Shown in pieces: positions 54,642 to 64,000 of a stretch of DNA of 64,000 bases. Position 1 is the stretch's first letter. The number at the start of each line of letters is the position of its first letter. The translations under genes and the position numbers were made by a program. This stretch comes from Kitagawia praeruptora (Eukaryota > Streptophyta > Magnoliopsida > Apiales > Apiaceae): NCBI GenBank assembly GCA_037693485.1, contig CM075347.1, positions 143,357,501 through 143,421,500 of the forward strand, in the 5' to 3' direction. A model generated the notes under the pieces. The model saw only the letters and a program-made list of their open reading frames with translations. It did no database searches and was not told the DNA's origin.

Positions 54642-57600
54642 ATCTACATATATATATATATATACATAGTGAATCATCTGGTAATATAAGCACTGTGATA
54701 CAATGTCTTAGCCATAGATTTTGTTATTGTTGTTTATTTTGCAAAGAAAGACAGGAGGAACATCAGAAGATTAATAGAGGCAAAAAGATGAAAAAACTCA
54801 ACGCACAAAGCAATATATAAATTGAGGTATTTTCAAAGAATGTGGTTAAGTTCTTAATAAATAGATAGATCCCAAAGAGGTGTAATCAATTGTCTTTCTT
54901 TTTGTTTATATATTTTTATTTTTGTTTCCAATTTTTGTTCTTTGTTGTGCCTAATTTTATATGATTTCTTCATGTATGCCTAATTGTCATTCTTAATCTT
55001 GACTTCTTGCCATTCAATCATGTGCAGATTGCAATGCGATTATCAATATGACATTGGAGCAAAATGGTGCATCCTGCAATTCTCACTTTTACAATGGTAA
55101 TGAAAGATTTTCTTTAGCGTAATATCAGCAATTTTTTACTTTTATTTTTTTCATTGTGTATGAGATTAAATTTATTATAATAATAAAAAATGATCTATAC
55201 CATACAAGTTTGGGTAATTTTATCTGGTCAGAAGGTTGATTAAACTGTTTAATTCCATGTTCGGTCTAATGTCTGCAATCCTGCAAAATTTGATGATGTG
55301 TCGATTTTTTTGATTGGAAAATTAGTTGATGTACCGTCTTTATTGATTTTAGACATTTAAAGCAATACTCTCTCCGATATTTGCTTCCATTTTCAACATT
55401 CAATATTTATTTTACTATATTACACCTCTCGAGAAATCTTCATCTTGAAACTATACTTGATTGATAGTTATAATGTTGTTATATGTATATATACCTTACC
55501 ACATTGTGGTCATTATCGATATAGGTGCAGGGAATGACCTTACACTAAATTCTATAATTTATCACTCCTTAAGCATATTTGGACAATATTGCAGGTTTTA
55601 AGTATGTAGGTACATCATTTATTTATGTGTAAGGGCGGGCTTTTGGTCCTTCCTTTCCATTTTGAACACTAATTTTTTATGCTATATAATTTCTTCAATA
55701 TGTATATTAATATTTTTAGTTCTTCCTATGTTTCATTTTAGGATTTGCATGATGGGAGATTTGCACTGAGAACAATTACATCTCTTTGTGCTGATTTAAG
55801 GGTTGGCCTTCGAAACACTACTCACCTAAATGAATCTTTTCTGAGTTATTTACACGGTTTTGGTATAAAGAAATATGCTTTTCTTTGTTATATTTTATTT
55901 GATTTTATCATAAATTGTCAACTATTATAATCCACGAAAAGCTAAGGCTGAAGAGGATGGAATTGGAAGTGTTAATTATTCGGTGGAGTGAGCACCACGA
56001 AAAGCTTCAGAATTTCTCAAGGTATTAACGTTACTCACATTTATATTTAGCTTGCCTTAGTTAGCTTTGTCATTTAACAATTGTCATTGATAAACTTGGA
56101 TACAACCTTGATCATTAATGACATAGGCTCTATTCCTGTTATTCATATTAATGTTGTGAACTGAAAGAGCATTCTGAACTGACCATCCAAGTTACTTGCA
56201 GGAACCGATACTTACGAAGGTTAAAAATAAAAATAAAAAACTGGACATGAGAATACCAAATATTATCTAATTTTTAAAATTAACTGTAAGATGCAAGTTG
56301 GTGTTTGTAAACTTGACAAACCCCCTGCAATTTCAGTTAAGGACATGAGGTTGATATCATATAGTAAAGCCACTATGTGAGAGACAGAGGATTGATTGCA
56401 GCAAAGGTATACACTATTGAATACTTGCCTATAAAGTACCAGCCTCTGGGATTCACATTTTTCTATGACATTTGATAATTTGATTGAAATTACAATGACT
56501 GCATTCACACTCTACTAGCTATTGAGTGCTTATTTGTTTCCTGGACTTGGAAACTTATGCTTCTTCATCACAAAAGAGTAAACACTCAAACTTATCATCA
56601 CCTGTGTATTCTGCATTTTCGTAAATTTGCTACAATTTTCTTAGGTCCCTACAGTTTTATGGATTTCTGCTCTTCTGTTAATTCGCTATACTTCACCTAT
56701 GTTCCAGACAGAATTTGGTTGCTTTTCCAAAAGGGTTGAATGTTAAATTAAATTGATATCATTTGGAATGTTTCTGAGTTACGATCTTCTAAAAAATGAT
56801 CAAAAACGCTAGCCTATCTTGCCTTTTCCTAACTGTCTAATCAAACCTTCTCTGGCTTCGCAGGTAAATGGAACATTCTCCTAGGAAAAGGGGCAGACCA
56901 AGAATGTTACTGAGGCTGTGCGTGAGCAGCGGAGGCTGGCTAAGCAACACAGCATTCTGCGCATACAAGAGGTGACCTTTGACAAGTTCCATTTGTTTTT
57001 TTGCATATTTGTAGGGTGACCGTAAGTTAGAGATGTTCCATTTGTAGAGATGTTCGCATTCAAAAAATTAGGTTGTTCATCTACTTAGTGCTTATGCAAT
57101 TTTTTTAACACTTGCTATTTTTAATTTGCTCCAAAAGTGTCCATATTCACCAATTTAAGTTTCTCTACAGGTGCAGACCCGTTAAGAAAGGGATGACCTA
57201 ATATATTTTGTTTTCATGTGATTTTTCTTTACTATATAACTATATTTTGGTGGGCTATTTTTCTTTACTGTTTAACTAGATTACGCTGATAATATAATTC
57301 AATGCACCTTGACCACGTAAGATCTACTTTTAGTGTTGATTTAGTCGAGTGTTAATCATGATACCAATTAATCTTGATTTATAAGTTAGACTTATCTTTG
57401 ACATAGTTTATTTTTAGTTATGAATTGTGAAGAAAGTTGTACATTGAGAAGTTTGCTTTTAACATTAAGACTGAAATGACATTCCATGTTATGCTCAATT
57501 TACTGTAATGTGCTATCTTATTGAGAAGTCTATTTTGCTAACATTTTTATATTTTTGAGGATCTAACCCGGGGGGGGAGTCACTGTTTGGGTACTTCTTT

Positions 57601-57900
57601 TACTGTTATGTTGGGCTGATCCCTTTCACTTTCGAAATTTTATGGATGACTAAACTCTAAAGAGCTATAGACATATAAGCTTATCTTATCTTAGAGTGTA
57701 AAAACACGGTCTTTTGCAATTTAGATATTTTTTTGGCACAAGAAACCAATAAGCGACGGGTATTTAACAGAAACTGAAAAAGCCCACATAATTTAGTAGT
57801 AGAAAGAAGGTGAAGATGTTTAGCAGCATTAGTTGTATCAATGTACCCATCATCTTCCCCAATCAAAAAATCTCCAAGTCACCTCTCTCCCCTACCCAAT
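54131..57900. other. AT-rich DNA with weak exon-like pieces
   Basis: Mostly non-coding. An open piece at about 55026-55097 ('NMTLEQNGASCNSH') sits between AG and GT boundaries. Another at 56864-56970 has 'QTKNVTEAVREQRRLAKQHS' after an in-frame TAG. These could be exons of a decayed gene; no family is recognised. Confidence 0.4.
54590..54664. repeat. Compound (TA)n(TG)n(TA)n microsatellite
   Basis: (TA) about 12 units, (TG) about 13 units, the spacer tctaca, then (TA) about 8 units. Confidence 0.95.
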
Positions 57901-57949
57901 ATAACAATAACAACAGTAAAAGCAACTACAGTTGAAACTTTTCTCCTCC

Positions 57950-58340
57950 TCCTGTCGGTTTGAAACGTAAGCCCCCGAGTAGCCAAAATACAAACCCTAT
58001 CATCATCACTATTACAGAAACAGACTTTTGTGTCTGAAATACAAAGAGCCAGTGGTCCATGTGTTTTTGGAGATAAGACACCAAATGGTAAAGAAGATAT
58101 CTATTATGTTTACAGGCAACACTTTTTTGTTAATGTTATGGGTGCATTTGCAAAATTTTATTTTTGATGAATTAAATAAAAAACATATTTTTCAGTGATT
58201 CGGAACAGAGTAAAACTCTGTCTGATACAATTTTGTCGAACTCAATTAGAAAGATTGCAGGGTCTGTGCAGAGAAGCTTCGTGAGACTGGCGAATGGAAT
58301 CTTGGTAAAACTGAAGGCTCATCTCTTGCTCTGCTGGTAT
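57950..58340 (+). pseudogene. Exon-like islands of an unknown gene
   Basis: Two coding-like stretches. The first contains 'GLKRKPPSSQNTNP' in one frame and 'TFVSEIQRASGPCVFGDKTP' in the next, ending before GTAAAG. The second, after a 'tttttcag' acceptor, contains 'SKTLSDTILSNSIRKIAGSV' and stays open to a GTATGT donor. The frame switch in the first piece suggests decay. Family not recognised. Confidence 0.3.
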
Positions 58341-59377
58341 GTTACGTTAACTCACTTTATTTGCTCATTCGATTAATTATTTATATATTTCAAACAAAGA
58401 AATATATTAACTGTGATTGTATTTATGTTTACCTTGAAAATTTAGGCCAAAAATTTGCTTAATTTACTGGGTAACATAAAGCCATAAACTAAAAAGTTGT
58501 AAATTTTTCCTTGGTTTGATTTTCAAACCAATTGTCTATATTGTTTATGGTGTTTGTGTTAATAGTATATTGTCTATGTTGTTGGATAAATGAAGTAAAA
58601 GAATTTATAAAATAAGAGCATTGGCTTACATTATATATACTGTTGATTACAAAAAAAATGGAGAGATTTCATTTATGAGGTTTAAACAATTTTTTTAGTT
58701 TAATTGTGTGAATATTCTATCTGTCAGACGAAAATGAAGTGTGCAAGTTTACTGTCACTTTACATTTTAAAAAGTTGTATTCATATTAGATTCCCGGAGA
58801 TTAGTCAAACATTTAGTCAATGATCCGAAAGGGCTCATAATAGAAATATTCTTTGTAATAGAATTTTTATTTTTTTTATTGCAGTGGGTTTTATTGCTCA
58901 TGAAACTCATGGTCATTAAACAAGTTTAGGAGGCTTCCTTTTTAACAATAAGAGTCGTAGTCATTCATGTTTCACAATTAGTTGATTATATCTGTCTAAA
59001 TGTTATGCATTGAGTAAAGGAATTTATGTGCTGGAGAAAGAGTAGTAATTTTGGTGTTCATCTGTCCTAAATTAGTTGTTGCCAAGCATTAATTTGATAA
59101 ATTTACAAGCATAATTGGGCTAATGGAATCCATGGATGCTCCAACTTTCTAATTCATGCTAATTTTCCTGTTAATATTGGTTTTTCTTCAATCCAATTAT
59201 ACCTGAAGGATTGCCTACATATCTATACGTAGCTTAAAATTTAAATTCTTTAACAACCCACAAAATCAGGCATAATATTTGTTATATATTCAATGTTGAA
59301 AACTACGTTAGTTTTAATCTTTCTGTGTAAACAACCCACAAAATTTTTGTGTGATCTTTAATCCGAAGTAAACTTTA

Positions 59378-59420
59378 ATGGAGTCGAAAACTGAAAAGGG
59401 TTCCCCAAAGATTAAAGCAG
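59378..59420 (+). other. Possible first exon (ATG to GTATGT donor)
   Basis: ATG followed by a Lys/Ser-rich 14-codon peptide ('MESKTEKGSPKIKA') and then GTATGT. Short acceptor-donor pieces follow at about 59598-59640 and 59834-59860. Suggestive of a multi-exon gene, but not proof. Confidence 0.25.
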
Positions 59421-60244
59421 GTATGTTTACAGCATCAATTTGTTCGCGTTTTATATTGATTACAGAGATGAGACTTTCATTGTTTACTGGAAAAATGAAA
59501 CAGGTTTGTATGTTTATAATCTATATCATTCATCTCTATTGCTTTAGGATGATTTTATATTCATCTCTATATCATTCTTCTTCTTCTTTTTGCAGGATAC
59601 ATGTGTTCTACATATCTTAGTATCTCGGTTTCACATAAAGGTATACATATGTGCTATATATCTATATTTGTTTGAGTAATCCTTCTCCATTCTTGATTTC
59701 AATTATGGGATTCAAGATACACTTTAATATGTCTACTATTGAATTTTTGGGCAATGAAATTTTTTAGCTGTTGAATTATTTTAATCGTTCTTTGACCATA
59801 GGAATAATTAAATCATTTTCTTTTTGTATGCAGAAATTTCCCTTTATCGAATTTCATGAGGTACATTATTTCAAACTCTTACTTTCTTCATCTTTAATCA
59901 TCACTTAACTTTCATTTTAATATTGTTGTATGTACTCAAGATTTGTTCTTTTGTCATTTAATCTATTTCTTTTCATTCTCCAGTTCTTAATAGATATGTG
60001 TACAGGATATATGGATCTAGGTGCGCCTACTAAAGTTTGTCGAAAATGTAAAGCACTAATGTGGATTGAATGACGAAATATTCTTATGTGTGTTTTGCTG
60101 TCAATCAGGTTGTAAGTGCCTACCTTTGGGGTTGGTTTTTCCTTCTTCAATACCAACTGGTAAGTACAACATGTTGAAAGATGATGATTGATGACATGAA
60201 ATTGTAAGATACACACATTTATTCATACTATATACTTTCATAGG

Positions 60245-60731
60245 CGAAAGAAGCTGCCCTGCACCAACACCCTATAATGACACGTTCTCAGATTGAAGAT
60301 GGTGCTAATAATTCCTATACGAGACAACTTGGCAAGTGTATTTGTTAGTTGATTTCATGTGCTGATAATCCGACTCACAAGTTTTTTACCCCGATATCAA
60401 GTTTTAATCCCTTTCATGTAACGCATGTCATTCAATGCCAGCATACCGCAGAGAATGAAGACCATTTGATCAGCGTCAAACCCTTACTGACATTCCTACT
60501 CTGTCGCAAAGGATGTCAACTGCTCTCAATATGTCTGGTAAAATCTAAACTGCATTTGATCCACGGGAATAACAACTAACGTGTCTTACATTTCTTTTAA
60601 ATATCACCCTCTTTACAGTGATTGGGTGATCTAGCAATGTTATGCCGTTGCAGAGGATGTCTTCAGGTATTGGTTCCTCAGGTATTATCTTTGTGAGGAT
60701 TTACTCAAGAATGCTGAGAATAATGTCGAAG
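60245..60731 (+). pseudogene. Exon-like islands with in-frame stops
   Basis: Three open pieces: about 60245-60335 ('HQHPIMTRSQIEDGANN'), 60461-60537 ('RQTLTDIPTLSQRMSTALN', ending before GTAAAA, with a TGA just upstream), and about 60620-60731 ('VFRYWFLRYYLCEDLLKNAE', ending before GTATGT, with a TAG near its start). The peptides look like real protein, but the stops point to a pseudogene. Confidence 0.35.
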
Positions 60732-60836
60732 TATGTTTCTTATATATCTATTTTTCCCCTTTTACTTTTTCCCAATATTTTTATAAGTGAAGGGATATTG
60801 AGTAGGAATAATGTTGAAGTATGCTGAGAATATTGA

Positions 60837-61030
60837 TTTTGAGTTCCTTTTATAGGTGAAGGGCGTGAACGTGCATTCCCTTTACATATCTCACATTCAA
60901 ATTAACCAAGCACAGAAGCAGGGACATCGAACAATTTTGAGTTCCTTTTATAGGTGAAGGGCTTGGACATGGATTCCCTTTACATGTCTCATATTCAAGT
61001 TAACCAAGCACAGAAGCAGAGATGTTGAAC
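60837..61030 (+). repeat. 97-bp tandem duplication carrying an exon-like unit
   Basis: Two units in tandem, starting at 60837 and 60934, each with an acceptor 'ccttttatag' followed by an open stretch. They encode 'SLYISHIQINQAQKQ' and 'SLYMSHIQVNQAQKQ' with several substitutions between them. Confidence 0.8.
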
Positions 61031-61544
61031 ATATCGCGCTCATGGAAGAATTAATCGTATGTTATTGTTGTTAAGTAAAAAATGAGTTTGTGTTTTAGCA
61101 AGGATAATTCCTACAACATAAACAGATCAAAAGAATTAACAAAAGTACCAAGAGTCATAATATTGTGTATAGCTAGAGTCTCAATTCAGGCATCATGTAG
61201 CTAGGCTTGGTTCTGAATTATTGAAATAGTTTTATAGCATTGTGAACTGCTGTTGTTTCAACATGTTGTCACGACTGATTAAAAAGTCACGTAGTGAATT
61301 AGCGAAAAAGAAAAAAAATGTTACACAGTGTAGTGCAAATACCAATACATATTCCTTAAAGAGCTTTAACCCCCCCTTTTCTTGCAGAATACATGTCATC
61401 CCCGTGCCACATCAAATTGACTTTATCTGAGAAGGAAAACCCGTCAAGAATGAAGTAATGCCTTTGTAAAGGTTTCCACTGATATGTATATTTATATCTG
61501 AAAAGATTATCAATCCATCTAAAGGTTTATTGATTTTTGTACAG

Positions 61545-61625
61545 ATTTACATTCTACAGCCTGAGAGCCAGTTGGCTCCAAGGAAGAAGAAGAACCAAGT
61601 TTTACGTAGTGGTGCTTCCTCTTAA
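61545..61625 (+). other. Candidate last exon of unknown gene
   Basis: After the acceptor 'ttgtacag' 26 codons stay open to TAA at 61623-61625. The end is basic ('QLAPRKKKNQVLRSGASS'), as in a nuclear-targeting tail. It may belong with the islands at 60245-61030. Confidence 0.3.
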
Positions 61626-64000
61626 GTTATGTCGTTTTGCTGTGATTTAAGTATTGTTGAGAGTTTTTTCACTGGTTTTTGAGAAAATTTGTGTGCTTCT
61701 GTTATAAGATTCGCATCTTTAACTTTTTTCAGAGATTATCTTATTTTATATTTGATAAATATAGACTACGGTAACAGTATTGTTTAGCATGTAAGAGTTT
61801 AAATACTTGACGAAGGATAAGAGTTTAAATACTTGATGAAGGATCTTTATGTACATAATATAATTAAATTAATTGTTAAATGAGTCTGCTCCCACACATT
61901 CCACTATTCTCTGTATGTGAATCCTTTCCCATTTCTCATACAAAAGACATATGATTTTAAGCTAGCATAATAGATTCTTCAACCAAACTAATGGAGTATT
62001 AGTAGGATTGACAGTTGACCCGGTCAATTTGAATGTTGTTATGGTTCCCTCCATATTTGTTGTGTTAATCAACTTGAAGTCTTGAATTATTAAGTTTCAG
62101 ATCAAAAAGACTCTATTGTCATGCACTTAATTTTGTAAGTTTCCTGTTCAAAATCTCATATATAGGACCCACAATTATGTTTCTCAACTTTACAGATGTA
62201 TCTTACAAGAGAAGTTTATTCTTTTGGTTGATCTCAGATTCTTGGATCTCTATGGTGCGCAGGTATAATCTGAAAATTGTAAATGGGTTAATATACTACA
62301 AAAATGTCTATAGCTTTCACTAATTCCTCTGAATTAAATGGATTATAATATAATTAACTATTAGTGTAATTATTTGTTTTAATATTTTGTCAACATCTTT
62401 GTAGGTTGCTACATGTCATACTTTTATATTCAAATTTACCCCATGTTGGTTCATGTATGCAATTTGAAAAGGGTTTTCTCAGTTCGAGCCCTATAATATT
62501 TTCAAAAACTTAGATATTTGATTTATTTTGGAATTAAATTTTTAACCTAAATTAGTTCATAGTTAAATCTTGAAAATTGAGTCTACTGTATAGGACACAC
62601 TGTCATTCAAGTTACAGGTAAACCCACCATAGAATACAAGATGGAAGCAAGTTGTGTAGCTTGCCTAGAAGACATTCTTAAAAAAACCTCTACAATCTAC
62701 GTATAATAATACAATACCATGATATGCAACATCATTTTATGTAATAGCGACGGTGCATATGTGATAAACCTGCTGAGATAGATGATTTGTAGATTAAATA
62801 TTTCTGTTGTGTGATTGCAAACTTGCAATTATCTCGATTAGAAGCATTATAAACCTGTAATGTTGTGACTCTTTTTTGTCCTCATCATAACATAAAAGAT
62901 GACTATGTCAAACTCGAGACATAAGTTGAAAAGGAAGATTTTATAAGTAAATATCAATTAGTTTTTGTTAATATTGTAAACTCTAACACAAACATACTTA
63001 CTCGCATAGATGCACTTAAATACTGTTTGCATGTGCCATTTAAAATTTCAATTTTATGAATGCAACTCACTATAAATCAAGTTGTCTATCTGTGAATTGT
63101 ACATAGGCTGGGAGAAAGCAGAAGGGGAAGTAAGATGACTAAAGTAAGAAGCGGAGAAATCTATAAAGTGTGATTCCGGTAGCCTATGATCTTTATTTTC
63201 TCCTTTAGTAAAGGTCTTTATTTGTTTTATATATGTTGGTACTTTGGCCATTTAAAATAACAATTTGTAAAAATCAATTGCTTTAAATGGAGTTGGTGAT
63301 ATTGTTTAAAATATAAAAGGAAGAAGCAGAGAAATTTATTAGGTGTGATTCTGATATGTTATGATCCTTATTTTTAATATTTTATGAAGGGTCTCTATTC
63401 ATTTTATATGATGTTGAGTATGGTGATATCTGGGTGTTATTGCATTGAAAAATTTTATAGCAGTTATAGGTGTGCATGGAGTATCTCGAGGTAGAGCAAG
63501 TAACATAAAAGGAATGAGAGAAGAAATCAGGTCATTATCTCCGGTTTTGATGTTATAGAAGGTGGGAACATATGTGATGCTAAAGAACTGCAAACTTTCC
63601 CCCACCTTCATACTTTTGATGATTTATTACCAGCTCCAAAGCCTGCATGACCTAGGTCAAATCATAAGTTTGAGGTGCAACCATTGGGTAAGACTTTGAA
63701 TATATAGCGACAGAACATCATTTTGGTCTGAGGTACGGGACTATGATTGTGAGTTCTGGATCCATTATCATACCAGCAGTTAAGCCTCTTACTACTAAAG
63801 AAGTACAATGTGCCCACAGCTACCAAGAGCCCATAGCAAAATTATCTCTTAGAGGTGTGTAATCACTTTGCAGATACCACGACTAAGAACCACTGATACA
63901 CATTTCATTTTTCAAAGGAGTACTAAACTACTTAGAATATCTTGGTAGTGTCAAGGTGGGGCTTCAGGCATGTAATGTTACCTTTCAACATTGAGAAATT
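61626..64000. other. AT-rich intergenic DNA
   Basis: No gene supported. A direct repeat of about 100 bp is visible at about 63140-63240 and 63315-63415 ('gcggagaaat..gtgtgattc' against 'gcagagaaat..gtgtgattc'). Confidence 0.5.

Noticed and set aside
57681..57866. 61-codon minus-strand ORF
   Set aside because: No motif or start context; lies opposite exon-like plus-strand sequence.
54131..64000. tRNA or rRNA genes in the flanks
   Set aside because: I looked for conserved tRNA A/B boxes and rRNA signatures and saw none I could support by eye.

Overview
The window is plant nuclear DNA, probably from a eudicot with a repeat-rich genome. The base is AT-rich, there are no bacterial-type genes, introns look plant-like, and most of the sequence is LTR retrotransposons whose priming sites match plant initiator tRNA-Met and tRNA-Asp. 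I cannot fix the species from sequence alone. I found no confident intact host gene.

The core (4965-44342) is a three-deep nest. The outer shell is a Ty1/copia element of SIRE/Maximus type on the minus strand. It has 1.29-kb LTRs, gag, protease, integrase, RT and RNase H, followed by an unusually long extra ORF of about 1,330 codons after pol. A Ty3/gypsy element of Athila/Tat type, also on the minus strand, sits inside that extra ORF. It has 1,629-bp LTRs (8919-10547 and 31988-33616), a tRNA-Asp primer site, and gag and pol. A truncated extra piece of the same gypsy leader and gag (7613-8918) lies beyond its 3' LTR, which fuses gypsy gag in frame to the copia extra ORF. Inside the gypsy gag-pol junction sits a plus-strand, coding-free large retrotransposon derivative (LARD, 16004-30154). 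Its two LTRs are about 5.9 kb each, its internal domain is only 2.36 kb, and it has a perfect 5-bp target duplication. LTR divergence agrees with the nesting: roughly twenty substitutions between the copia LTRs, none seen between the gypsy LTRs, and very few between the LARD LTRs.

A separate Ty1/copia element (47022-54125, minus strand, 1,204-bp LTRs) lies to the right. It is complete in layout but carries several stop codons and at least one frameshift.

The flanks (1-4964 and 54131-64000) are AT-rich. Both contain short exon-like islands, some tandemly duplicated together with their introns, which look like decayed host genes or captured fragments I do not recognise. The stretch 44343-47016 has only diverged direct repeats.

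The most interesting signals are: dense TTCnnGAA arrays (the heat-shock-element core pattern) in the outer copia LTRs and again between its pol and its extra ORF; the very long extra ORF itself; the chimeric gag/extra-ORF fusion next to a truncated tandem gypsy unit; and the LARD, whose two LTRs differ by one 40-bp minisatellite unit.
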